This document shows positions 37,587-48,306 of a stretch of DNA of 64,000 bases, piece by piece. The notes under the pieces were generated by a model, which did no database searches, was not told the DNA's origin, and saw only the letters and a program-made list of their open reading frames with translations. A program made the translations under genes and the position numbers. Source of the DNA: Heliocidaris erythrogramma (lineage: Eukaryota > Echinodermata > Echinoidea > Camarodonta > Echinometridae); the NCBI GenBank assembly GCA_025617745.1, contig CM046853.1, forward strand, positions 15,357,174-15,421,173. The letters are read 5' to 3'. Position 1 is the first letter of the stretch; every line of letters starts with the position of its first letter.

Positions 37587-40500
37587 GTCAGAAATTCTTT
37601 AGGATTAGTATTGAATAATCCGTAGGAAGTTTACCTCAATCTTTGTGTGAAAAGTAGGGCTTCACTAGTAATCTTCCTAGTCTGAGACATAAAACATAAT
37701 TGTTCCCCATTGAGTTATATCCTCCAGTAATTCCCCAGAATTAATTATTCTTTTTACATCAATATTATCATCAATCTCTATCATTATCATCAGTACATAG
37801 AAGTATAGTAATGTACTTACTTCTGGTCATTCCTTTGAGTTTCATGCCCAGTTACATTATTAGCAATCAAAGTCCCTTATGCACTTGTATATTACTAAAG
37901 AAAGTATTCTTGTGCTCTTGAACTTGTATGCCTTTTTTGTTTTGTTTCAGATGCCCTAAGTTTGGAGGGCAGAATACTGAGTGTCAATGGACAACAATAC
38001 ACAATCAATAAGAATGTTCATATTGCTGCTTTTGGGAAGGCAGTGGTTGGAATGGTGCGAGCCTCTGAGGATGTCCTTGGTGATGATGTGATTGGGGGAA
38101 TTGCAAGTGTTCCATTTGGGATTCAAGAGACCCTGAGAGACCTGAAGAAAGAGTATGTATTTGTAGAATTCATAGAAAATGATAAAGTTTACTCATCTAA
38201 CTATATCTTCTCATTTTCTATGTAATATTATATGCTATTTAGTCCCTTAGATATTTCTAGGAAGAGAAACCTGTGCACTTTGTTCTTATTCAATATTGTT
38301 AATCTCCTGTTAAATTAAATCACTAATTTCAAAAACTCTGCTTTTTTCACCTTGCTTTTCCAGAGATCTTCTGCCTGGCTCAGGGTCAAAGGTTAAAATG
38401 ATGGAAGGAGCAAAGAATAACCTGCCAGATTCAGCCTCAATGCAGGCAGCAGCAGAAATCTCTGCACTGGCTAGCAAACTTACTGAAAGTGACATTCTGT
38501 TGGTAATGATTTCAGGTTGGTATATATAGTATTGAATGGCCTTGAGTGGGATAGGTAAATGTGTATCGCACGAACTGATGAGTGTATTTCAAGAGTCGGC
38601 ATGACAAGTGAAATGTTCAAAGCGAGTGCGATATACCCTTGTGTCCCATGAAAGAAAAGCTATATAATATTACTATTATTAATTTTATGAAACTTAGTTC
38701 CTAAATTTTCACCAATACATGTTCTTTATGTTATTGTATCAACTTCAAACTTAAATAGAGGTAGAAAAACATTATTTTGTCCTTACTCAAGCATCTTGCA
38801 AGGGCTGTGCGCATACATCCATTGTCTTATCTTTTGCATATTTAAACGCGTATTCACTTTTTTACGCCTCACGCGTACCCCAAACAATGAGATTGCACGT
38901 TCATCCGGGTACTTTTTCACAAACCATGAGATACACTGATTTTTCTGGTTGGCTGAAAACCTTTCATAGAAATAATAATACCAGTTATCCTAATGACTTT
39001 GATATGAATACTTTTTTATCAACTCATACAGGTATGTAAAATGGGCCATCATCATACAAAGGTTGATGCAAATTGATCCTCCGATCAAATTTACAATCAG
39101 CTTTCAGTAATGTATGGATTGTAGGCATAATTCTCTTTGATGCTAGATGATTAGATACAAACTTACTTTATTTATCTTATACATTTCAAAACACTGTTGC
39201 ATCACTGCACTTTTGTGCTTCAACTGTTGGACATGATCAATATCAGGTGCATATATACAACCAATCTAAATATAAAAGCCTTTATAAAACTTATGGGCAT
39301 AATCATTGTGTTAACCTGATGGGTATGTAATCTATGAATAAGTTTTATGGGCCTCATTTCATAAAACTTGTTATCAATAACTACTGCCTCATTTTCTATG
39401 ACATATGCACTCTCAGCCAATCAGATTCAAGGATTTCAGTAGCTTATAACAATTATTGTAACTTGTTATTGATAAAAAGTTTGATGAAATGGGGCCTTGG
39501 TGTGTGTTTGTGTAGGCGGTGGCTCTGCTCTGTTACCTGCACCTATCCCACCTGTTACACTGGATGAGAAACTACAAGTCATCAAATTACTTGCCAGCAG
39601 AGGAGCTACTATAGAACAGCTTAACACAGTGAGAAAGAATCTGTCCACGCTCAAGGGTGGTAGACTTGGAGCTATGGCAAGCCCAGCAAAGGTTAGTTAT
39701 CAAGACAAAGGAAACGAGATCAGTTTCATCCGTATGCTCTATGCAGTGCACTCGTGCCGACCAAATCATAGTGCTCCTTCATTGAAATGATTGGAAAGAC
39801 TTTCAAGAAATCGACTTTAGGGAAGTTTCAAAAGCCTAGCATGTTACACATTGAATTGTGTGATCTTATCTGAACACAATTTCTTTAGATAATACAATGA
39901 GACATTGAAAAATCCCGCCAGTGGATTTCTTGAAAGTCCATGCAATTGTGTTCATAATTATACATGGAGCTTGTTTCCGTTCATAATTATACATGGAGCT
40001 TGTTTCCACTGATTTTGCTGAAGCCCGTATCTTGTTAATTGTGTTTCTGCTTATTGTGATTAAGGCCGAGTCATATCGGTTTGTAAACCGGTCCTCAATC
40101 GAGGCTATAGATCCCAGGTGTTGTTTTGGCGAAACTGGTGCATCGATGAAATTATGTAAATGATATAATGCAGAGAAAAGAAGTAACAAGGATTTACTTT
40201 TTGATAATTTTGTGAGTTGATGTTGGTACGCGAATTTAACAGCTAGTGAAAATATCGCCACTTGATTCTAATGATTCTAGCGAAAAAGTGAAGCCTGAGA
40301 AAACAGGATCTCAGATCGCAATAATCACCTTATTCCATTCATCAAAGGTGCTAGCACTTAATATGTACATGAATTCTACTACGTAAAAGTTGGTTAGACA
40401 TTTTCAAAACTTGGCTTGATTTTCACTTTTATTTTAGCTCAAAGCTAAAATATGATGCCTCAATTCATTCTCCAGTAAAAGATATTTATATTCTTTCATT

Positions 40501-42634
40501 TAATATGATTTTTGATTGGATTCCTGTTGCAATAATTCAGTTTTGGTGCCAATTTTTCGAATTTCTCAGATTATTCAGCTTCCTTCTCAAACATACAGTC
40601 ACATGACTCATGATCGTGAGTCAAGTGACAATACGAGTTTGATAAGGCTATTCAGAAAAATGCAATATTTTGACACCAAAAGTAAGTTTTTAAAACAGGA
40701 ATCCAACAAAAAATTTAAAAAAATAAAAGAATACAAATGTCATTTACTGGAGATTGAATTGTGGCATGAGTTTAAAGCTTTGAGCTACAATTAACATGAA
40801 ATTTAAGCCAATTTTTTTGAAGTGTCAACCAACTTTTATTTGGCCAAGTTTATGTTCAAATTAAATGCAAGACTTTGTAACTGGGCGTTGTAGCGTGCGC
40901 CTGTAATCCAGCTATCAGTGGAAGTTATAAACTGATTCAGCGGACCCAGGTTCGAGACTGAGTCACGTCTTTTGGATGGTGACGTTAAAGGTCGGTCCCA
41001 GACGTAAATAATCATATCTGATTGATACACGTCTGTAAAAACCCAATTACACACACACACACACATGTAACCAACATACTGCACCTAAAAACAGCAAGTC
41101 AAATGGACAGGCTAAACCTTATGTAAAATATTCTTGGTCCATCAGTTTATCGATGCACCAGTGTACAACGGGAGCAAAGCCATCAATCCCTGGTTTACAA
41201 AATAACCGATACGACTCGGGCCTAACTGTGATTTTCATGTGCCATCCTATTGCAGGTACATGTCTACAAGTAGATATAATTTCTGTTCAGAATGAGTCTG
41301 CCACAAACAGCACATTGGAGGAATGAGTGAAGTCTTATACGCACTCAGTTTCAACCAAGATACTTTGGCCCAATATATGTTGCTAGGCTGAAGCAATAAC
41401 TTTATCAGATTATATTCAGCTTCCTTTGCGAATAAATTAGAATGAAAGGGCAGTCAGTACTCGTACATGTACGCTTACTACTCAATTAGTCCCTGACATT
41501 TATAAAAGTTATGTAGCACTTTTTGTATTCTTCAATCTACTTGTGTTTCTGTAGTAACATATAGTGTCTATATATCTATTTGTAATCTGTGTGCAGAATA
41601 AGAAGATGATTTCATTCTGAAGAAAGATGTTACAGACTTGTATGCAGACCTAAAACAAATTGTTAAAATGTGTAATTATTGCGAGAATAAATTTCCCATT
41701 TACAATGCCTATTTTTGTGTCCTAATTTAAACAGATCATCAGCTTGGTTTTGTCAGACATCATTGGAGACCCTTTAGATCTCATAGCAAGTGGACCCACC
41801 GTACCTGAATGCTCCACTCCAAAAGACTGTCTGAAGATTTTCCAGGACCTTAACATCTCTGCAGATGATATACCTGCTTCAGTTCTGAAAGTTCTTGACA
41901 AGACAGTTGACTCCGTAAACTGTTCAAAGGTGGAACGATCAAGTGCCTTTTTCCATGTTAATAATGTTATAATTGGAAGTAATTTAATTGCTGTAGCTGC
42001 AGCCCAGGAGAAAGCAAAATACATGGGTTTTGAGACAGTGAACATCTCAAATGCCATAGATGGAGAAGCGAAGCATGTGGCATCCATGTTTGTTGATATG
42101 GCAAAGTATGTGTGTGAGAGGTATTCATCGGGACCATCCAGAGGAGCCAACCTGTTGGCTGAAAGCTTCAAGGTTACCAAAGAAAAGATTCAAGAACTTG
42201 AAGTTATTTTGGAAAGGGCTGTCCAAGGGAACAAGCCAGTTTGTATCATTGGTGCAGGAGAAACCACGGTCACCATCAGAGGGACAGGAAAGGGAGGCAG
42301 GAATCAAGAGCTTGCCTTAGCAGCAAGCATCTCAATGAATGACCTCTCAGCCCTACAGACATTTAACCAAGCTGGATTCCTTGTCACGCTCCTCTCGGCT
42401 GGAACAGATGGACAAGATGGACCTACAGATGCTGCTGGAGCCATTGCTGACCTTGGTCAGGTCACCAGGGCAAGCCAGTTAGGGTTAGATCCTGCTGCGT
42501 TCCTAGACAATAATGATTCCTATACATTCTACAGTGTATTAGATGAAGGGAATGATTTGGTAATGACTGGATTAACTGGGACAAATGTAATGGACATACA
42601 AATACTCCTTGTGTATCCACCAGATAAGTGCTAG
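37370..42634 (+). CDS. GLYCTK: Glycerate 2-kinase (GLYCTK), five exons
   Basis: Exons 37370-37586, 37951-38152, 38364-38515, 39516-39691 and 41735-42634 join in frame to 548 residues; human GLYCTK is 523. The enzyme phosphorylates D-glycerate to 2-phosphoglycerate with ATP in serine and fructose breakdown. Evidence includes the N-terminal kinase domain with FGKAVVGM, EGAKNNLPD, ISGGGSALLPAPIPPVT (about 189-205), NTVRKNLSTLKGG, and SDIIGDPLDLIASGPT. The C-terminal MOFRL domain has GAGETTVT (about 420), GKGGRNQELAL, SAGTDGQDGPTDAAGA (about 475), NDSYTF and TGTNVMD. The N-terminus MLRLIRSVCLHN is basic and hydroxylated, compatible with a mitochondrial presequence, but that is inference. All introns are GT-AG and phases agree. 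Confidence 0.95.
37951..38152 (+). CDS. GLYCTK: GLYCTK exon 2 (residues 73-139)
   Basis: Acceptor TGTTTCAG|ATGCCC, donor AAAGA|GTATGT, phase 2. It encodes HIAAFGKAVVGMVRASEDVL and IASVPFGI. Confidence 0.92.
38364..38515 (+). CDS. GLYCTK: GLYCTK exon 3 (residues 140-190)
   Basis: Acceptor TTTTCCAG|AGATCT, donor TCAG|GTTGGT. It encodes MMEGAKNNLPD and SDILLVMIS, and the codon of the first glycine of the GGGS motif is split by the next intron. Confidence 0.92.
39348..39497. mobile_element. Palindromic MITE copy 1, GLYCTK intron 3
   Basis: Ends GGGCCTCATTTCAT and ATGAAATGGGGCC are inverted, continuing into TTATCAATAA/TTATTGATAA. The unpaired core CTCTCAGCCAATCAGATTC, then AAGGATTTCAGTAGC and TTATAAC, is shared with the copy at 43297-43446. 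Confidence 0.8.
39516..39691 (+). CDS. GLYCTK: GLYCTK exon 4 (residues 191-249)
   Basis: Acceptor GTTTGTGTAG|GCGGTG, donor AAAG|GTTAGT. It encodes the glycine-rich GGGSALLPAPIPPVTLDEK and the RGATIEQLNTVRKNLSTLKG segment. A MITE ends only about 19 bp before this exon. Confidence 0.93.
39950..40007 (+). repeat. 29-bp tandem duplication
   Basis: Two adjacent copies of a unit starting GTTCATAATTATACATGG and ending CTTGTTTCC, in GLYCTK intron 4. Confidence 0.85.
40386..40842. repeat. Long inverted repeat (hairpin), arms about 170-190 bp
   Basis: The left arm (about 40386-40575) and right arm (about 40655-40842) match in reverse complement over AAAGTTGGTT, TAGCTCAAAGCT, CAATTCA, CTCCAGTAAA, GGATTCCTGTT and TTTTGGTG, with gaps. 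In the GLYCTK pre-mRNA this could form a long imperfect duplex. Confidence 0.7.
40881..41065 (+). mobile_element. SINE with 7SL-RNA-like (Alu-domain) head
   Basis: 40881-40969 resembles the 5' Alu domain of SRP RNA: CTGGGCG, then GCGTGCGCCTGTAATCC (the conserved UGUAAUCC turn), AGCTATCAGT...ACTGATTCAG as a hairpin, then CCCAGGTTCGAGACTG. The S domain is absent. From 40970 a body with GTGACGTTAAAGGTCGGTCCC-like sequence follows, then (CA)n at 41046-41065. GACGTTAA is also in the tRNA SINE at 35392. A TGTAA flank on each side may be a target duplication. Confidence 0.6.
41735..42634 (+). CDS. GLYCTK: GLYCTK exon 5 (residues 250-548, stop)
   Basis: Acceptor TTTAAACAG|ATCATC. One large exon encodes the rest of the kinase domain and the whole MOFRL domain, ending LLVYPPDKC and TAG at 42632-42634. 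Confidence 0.95.
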   Translation: MISLVLSDIIGDPLDLIASGPTVPECSTPKDCLKIFQDLNISADDIPASVLKVLDKTVDSVNCSKVERSSAFFHVNNVIIGSNLIAVAAAQEKAKYMGFETVNISNAIDGEAKHVASMFVDMAKYVCERYSSGPSRGANLLAESFKVTKEKIQELEVILERAVQGNKPVCIIGAGETTVTIRGTGKGGRNQELALAASISMNDLSALQTFNQAGFLVTLLSAGTDGQDGPTDAAGAIADLGQVTRASQLGLDPAAFLDNNDSYTFYSVLDEGNDLVMTGLTGTNVMDIQILLVYPPDKC

Positions 42635-43296
42635 AAATAATATTCTGATCAGTCATGATAAATTTTTACAATTTTCGACCATGTATTTATGATCTTGCTA
42701 CAAGGTCATGCATGTCTATGGTAGGTGCCAAACTGCTGATTGTTAGTGAAGTATACGTAATAATCACTGAATATTTATCTCCACATCCATGTAAGGCTTC
42801 AGTAATCCCAACTCTGCAGAGTAATATTCCAATGTTCAATTAATACATACAAACCAAGACTTTTGAACTGAAATATTGCATACTAATACTATGCTTCCCA
42901 ACCTTTGATATTCCAGTTCACTGCCACTTAAAAACAAATGGTATAAAGAGGATTGTGCTGTATGGCACTGCGGTGGAATGTGTTGACAGGATTCATTGTG
43001 ACAAAATGTATACAGGTGTATGTCTGCTTAAATGTGTGTGTATTTTAAACTTATCTCTCTCTCCTCCCTCTCTCTCTTCCCTCATCACTTTCATAAATAC
43101 ATTCTCAATGATCAACATAAACCATCATTCCATTGTGTCATTCATGTTCACTTGAAGAATTTGCTTTTAGAAATGCAATTATTCTGAAGAATAGTAATCC
43201 TGATAACAACATAATGCAGTACACATGTATACAAAGTATAGAAAAACACTTCTGTTCTGTGTTAAATGTCAAGTGTTATTGGCTAAGAACGATTCA
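42635..43296 (+). other. Probable GLYCTK 3' UTR and flank
   Basis: No coding signal. No certain polyadenylation site can be assigned; AATAAA-type words occur only further right, near 43775-43800 and 43940, beyond a MITE. Confidence 0.35.
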
Positions 43297-43446
43297 GGGG
43301 AGCGTTTCATCAAGTGTTTTGCTAGTGATTTTTACCGACAAATTTGCTCTCAGCCAATCAGATGCAAGGATTTCAGTAGCTTATAACAGTTGTCGGTAAA
43401 AGTCACTGACAAAACACTTGATAAAACACTTGATGAAACGCTCCCC
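43297..43446. mobile_element. Palindromic MITE copy 2
   Basis: Ends GGGGAGCGTTTCATCAAGTG and its reverse complement enclose the same core as copy 1 (CTCTCAGCCAATCAGATGC then AAGGATTTCAGTAGC). Arms also share TTTTACCGACAA/TTGTCGGTAAAA. 150 bp. The two copies differ in their arms more than in their core. Confidence 0.85.
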
Positions 43447-45599
43447 AGGTATACATATATTCTCAGTTTTATTGATTTGCAATGAACAGCACTCAGCCCA
43501 GTAATTTTATTTCTTCATATCCGAGTTGCCATTAGAGAGGCAACCCAATGGAATATTGAAAGGCTAAACAAGGGCACTTCTGCATTGAGGGTTGCAGTGA
43601 AATGCAACTCAAATATCAATCACAACTTCGAATGACATTATTCTTATTGGTTGAAAGTAGAATTGTGTTTCATTGTACTTCTAATATGCTGGAAGTTTCA
43701 AACCCACAAGCTTATGATTGGAAGTCAAGTGAACACTATTTTTTTCATTTACCTATATAGTTACTCTTCATCATGAATAAATTGTTTGAGAATAACAAAA
43801 TAAAAGTACTTTGTAATGAAGTATACACTTTTATGTTTTATGTACTTTGGTCATGCTGTTAAACTTAGAATGAAACATAATAGTATTTTGCTATTTCACA
43901 TATTTAAAGGATAAGATTTATTTCAGATGTACAAATTGAATAAAGTAAAGCAAAACAAAAAAATTCAGAGTTATGAAATTATATTGAAATTAATTTGTTC
44001 AATATCATATGGGCATCATACACTGTGTCAAATAGGATGATCCCATTTCAGGCTCAATATGTGGGCCACAAATGAAACCCGATTGACTGTTGACAGTTCA
44101 AGATAGTTTCTGGTTTTTGCTGTAAATCCCTTTCTACTTGTGTGGTCTTGCAAAATGTAGACATGAGCTCATCTCGAGGATGATAACTTTGGAATATTTA
44201 AAGTAAATTACATCGAATGGTCATACTCTGAATTACTGTCATACAAAAACATGTCTCTTTTATATTCCATTATACAGCAGGTCATAAAAAACATTCTTCC
44301 CCTCTTTGTAAGAAATGAGGTACATGTATTCATCATACATTTCAACAAATTCTACAATTTCTCCATCCAGGGAATCACTAAGATGTGCTTCAACAGATGA
44401 TTTCAAACAAGTGGTATAACTAAAATTATTGTGAATTTCCCTGAGAACATAATATTTGTTGTAGAATAAATCTATACTTGTAACTACAAACTAATATTCC
44501 CAATACTAAAGTGATTGGTACAAATACAAAAAAATAACACTTTCTTTAGAACTTAAAAATGGCTCAAAATGAAATAAATGTATGTTGTATCTACAATGTA
44601 ATCAACAAAAACAAATTGACCTGTTGAATTTTAAGCTCAAGATAATTCAAGCTGGAGCCTCTGGGAAATGCACATTATATCAAAATCACACAACATGAAC
44701 TGTAAATGTTAATATTGTAAATAAAATATAACTGCTCCCCATGACAAAATTACAAGTCTCTTTCAAGATCTAGACCAGATGAGCGATATATAATTAACAG
44801 AAGTATTGGGACAATATGAAAGTTTTTAATTGTTTTCTTTCTTTATCCTCATCTTTATGGTGCAATTATTGCAATGGCAGTGTAATTAAAACATGACCTT
44901 TCGAGAAATAGACCGGTTCACTTACACTCGGCAAAAAGAAGAAAGTGGACACTCTTTATTGTTCAAAGATTTCATATTAACCGTCAAAAATATAACAAAA
45001 TATGTATCAAATTAAAGAAAAATTTATACTCTACATGAATTAAGATCAAATTTTGAAATTTCGCACTTGTATGGGCACATTCATTTAACCGTTACAAGGT
45101 CTGATTAAGAAAATTGCAAAAATGGAGCAAGTAGACATTCAAACGTTAATGAACATGGGCATCTGTAAGACGTTCCTGTTTAACAACGAAAACCAAAAAA
45201 AATGAGAAACAATGAGGATTGGGCTCTGGATGTCTACTGTAGTCTCTGACGATATGATTTTGACAAGCACAAGCACAAATTAAAATCTTTTCTCAAATTT
45301 GTTTTCATTGTTTTAACTTGACTCTAAAAGATGGAAATGCTCATCAACATTAGAATGGCTACTTGCTCTATTTATCCAATTAAAAAAAAAAAATCAAACC
45401 CGCTAATGGTTAAGTGAATATGCTCATCTAAGCGTGAAAGTTCAAAGCATTATCTTAATTGATGTTGGTAGAGTATTAATTTTTCTTTAATTTGATAAAT
45501 CTTATATTTTATTGATGGTTTATATGAAACTTTGTAACAATAATAATAATGTGCAGTTCTTGTATAATACATATCCCAAGTCACTGTCTCTAATGAAAG
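43447..45599. other. No gene seen
   Basis: AT-rich intergenic sequence between the convergent GLYCTK and 151-residue protein genes. Open frames are short and unsupported. Confidence 0.45.
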
Positions 45600-45844
45600 A
45601 AGAGAGGGAGGGAGAGAGAGAAAAAAATGATTTTAATACAACAAGCATAATTTAACTTTGAAAAAGATGGCTTTTAAGATGCCCTTAAATTGTTCTAATG
45701 TGGGTGCTTCTTTTATGTAGTTTGGAAGTTTATTACAGAGTTGTAGTATGGCATGCTGGAAAGACCTTTGACCATATCCTATTCTGAAATTTGCTTGGAA
45801 TTAAGAGATTTTTAGCCATGGAATGAAGATTCCTAGTAGGTTGG
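45600..45844 (-). mobile_element. LINE C-terminal fragment, reverse strand
   Basis: The minus strand reads NKLPNYIKEAPTLEQFKG then ILKAIFFKVKLCLLY and a stop, the usual C-terminal end of a non-LTR ORF2. Upstream frames are broken (IPSKFQNRIW-like). A pogo-like MITE abuts it at 45847. Confidence 0.55.
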
Positions 45845-45846
45845 TA

Positions 45847-46021
45847 CAGTGGAACCTCGTTATAACAAACTCGTTGGGACCAAGGAAATTACCTCTTTAT
45901 CTTAAAACCTTGTGTTATCAGGGCTAAAAAACAAAAGACTACAAAGAAGTGGGACCAGCAAAATCACCTTGTTAGAACGGGAGTTTGTTATAACAGTGTT
46001 CTTTATAACGAGGTTCCATTG
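45847..46021. mobile_element. pogo/Tigger-like MITE with TA target site
   Basis: Inverted ends CAGTGGAACCTCGTTATAA and TTATAACGAGGTTCCATTG, with TA on both sides (45845-45846 and 46022-46023). 175 bp, no coding capacity. CAGTGGAACCTCG ends are typical of pogo/Tigger-derived MITEs. Confidence 0.8.
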
Positions 46022-46139
46022 TACTATGAATGAGATCTTCCTCCTCTTCTTCTTCTTCCTTGGGTACAACTGCCTCCTTCAATTCTGAAGATTATTGCAG
46101 TCTTTTTCTATGGTATCATAGAAAAGTGTGTATTACATG

Positions 46140-46436
46140 CACACTAAACACCGGGTTGACACCCTAGTCTTTTCGAGAATTGTAGCTTATTAACGTGCAT
46201 AGGGTGTGACTCTCCTACACATGGAGCCTCCAGTTAATGTTCTGTCCGAGGTACAGAGTGTTTTCCCCTGAACCAGAGCCTGCATCGGGAACAGAGGAGA
46301 GGGGTACACTAAGCGTACACACAACGCAGCGACAATCATTTTGTCAGTTCAGCGTGGGACTCGAACCCACGCTTATGACGAAATTCATAATTCAGAGCCT
46401 GATGACGACCAGATTGCGCCACACCGCCTTATCTTG
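46140..46436 (-). mobile_element. tRNA-derived SINE, reverse strand
   Basis: On the minus strand, GGTGTGGCGCAATCTGG (box A-like) and GTGGGTTCGAGTCCC (box B) form the head, with the body leftwards containing an AACTGGAGGCTCC stretch. The head-to-body boundary and 3' end are approximate. Confidence 0.55.
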
Positions 46437-48185
46437 CAAGTACATGTTGTACATGTATTGAGAAGCAGTGCCATTTTTACATTTAAATGCAAGTGTTAGA
46501 ATTTTAAAAATAATCCTGTTCACTTTCTTGTTTTGCTGAATGTACAGTTGCTGTATATGCATATTAAAGTTTCTTCTCAGAATCTCTATTGACAAACTGT
46601 ATATCTTTGTATGGAGTTCACTTTGTGTATTAGTTGTTATTTATTTTGTTTAAACACGTTGGGTAAGCTTTCAGGCTAGTCAAATGCAACTTTTGTTGAA
46701 GAATTAAAAGCACAATTACAAGTGCTCAATTTGTACACCACATTCTCATGAGTCACATTTATACTAGTATTAATAAAATGAATATGCAAAACAGGCTTGC
46801 ATAAAAAATTTTCAGGATGAAACCAATATTGTGTTTCTTGACAGGAATAAAATTGTGGCAAGATATTTCAATTATTGCACTTTAACACTTAACATGCACT
46901 TTGACGGTGGCTGTTGACCTCTGTCCATGTGACCCTTATAACTTGGTCTATATGGGGAAAAAAAAATCTTAATTCTAAATTTAGTAAAATGCCATTTTAG
47001 GATAAACGATATTTATGGACCATTTGGAATAAAAATCAATGATCCCCTTTATACTTGTAGACCTATACCTATTCAGATAATGTAACATATATAATCAGAA
47101 CAACAGCCCTCTAATTCATTGTTGTCCTAAAAATCCAGGAAAAAATATCAAGCCAGGATATTTTTTCTGAATGTGTTCAATATGCAAGCAATCTTTACAA
47201 CAAAATTCCTTTCCAGATACAATATATCCTACCAGCTCATTTTCCTTTCATTCGAAGGGTTATAGAGATGTTGCTATCACAGGACTATCATAGGTCTTTT
47301 GTAATGTTGAAGAAAAAAAATCATTAACTCGGTTGCATTTGATGTTGATTGATTACTTTGAAATCTTAGCGATGCATACTTTACCACAATTGAAGTGTAC
47401 CCTACACATGATTTTTAGGTACTGTGAAGAAAAAAAATAAGATTCATAATAGACAATTTAAAGACATCCAAACTTTCATTCAAAGAGGCTTACAAAAAAT
47501 ATGACAACATACAAAGTAGAGGTATAATATCCTTGCAATAGATAAAGAAAAATTTTTGAGAAGAGTAGGCAGTGCTCATATGAGTTTGCTTTCATAATGT
47601 ATTTTTCTTTGACACTGGTGCTTTCTCCATTGACCAGTCCACAAGTGATAAGAAATTGTCACACAGGCTTGATATGTTAAATTGGAATGTACAAATGTAT
47701 GATTTCAGCTTGTCTACATACACTTAACCCTTGTCATATTGTAATGTTTTCAAGCCTATTATATATAAAGGAAAAAAACTTTTTTCCTTTCTCATCTCCT
47801 TACTAAACAAAGCTTGAGATTGAAATCAAAAGGTTTCAATAGCAGCAGGGAAAATGCTCTTGCATCTAACACATGGGCGATGGAAGTAGTATATTGTTGG
47901 TGTAGGTTAAAAATCTCATGAGGTCTAACTTCAAGTTCATGTCTTGGTTGCTGGACTCAATATAATCCACTCCTTGCACATTTCTTTCTCCCATTTTCTA
48001 TTAGGCACTTACGGATAAACTCCTTGAAAGCATCCCTAAGATACCATCTGTCCAATTTCACTATATTTCAAGTGTTCATTCTTCTGTAAAATTACAAGTA
48101 GTCACTATAAGTTTTGAGAAGTTATATTTTGATTTGTCAAAGTTTTTTTGGAGGTTGAGATGTAGATAAGATATATTTCAATTTC
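46437..48185. other. No gene seen; possible 3' UTR of the minus-strand gene
   Basis: AT-rich with several A and T runs. The 3' UTR of the two-exon membrane protein gene must begin at 48185 and run leftwards, but its end could not be placed. Confidence 0.4.
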
Positions 48186-48306
48186 TCAATCGGCCTTAGG
48201 ATGATGAGGTGCAGAGATTGATGTTTCTATTGGTCTTCCAGGCTCCTGCCACGTCTCACTCCTGCTTACTGGAGGTTCTGTCACTACTGAGGCATCTTCT
48301 GCTGAA
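48186..48306 (-). CDS. Membrane protein coding exon 2 (residues 112-151)
   Basis: The acceptor CACTTCAG|TTCAGC completes a serine codon, then ASVVTEPPVSRSETWQEPGR and the C-terminus; TGA at 48188-48186. Confidence 0.6.

Larger units (their letters stand above)
40059..41228. mobile_element. TIR element (about 1.2 kb) in GLYCTK intron 4
   Basis: The left arm (about 40061-40150) has AAGGCCGAGTCATATCGG, TGTAAACC and CTGGTGCATCGAT. The right arm (about 41143-41225) has the same words inverted and in mirrored order, with mismatches and gaps. The interior carries a hairpin and a 7SL-like SINE. No transposase was seen. Confidence 0.55.

Noticed and set aside
40881..40969. Functional 7SL (SRP) RNA gene
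   Set aside because: Only the Alu-domain part is present, and it runs into a SINE body ending in (CA)n.
41722..42180. 152-residue minus-strand frame
   Set aside because: It is the antisense shadow of GLYCTK exon 5.
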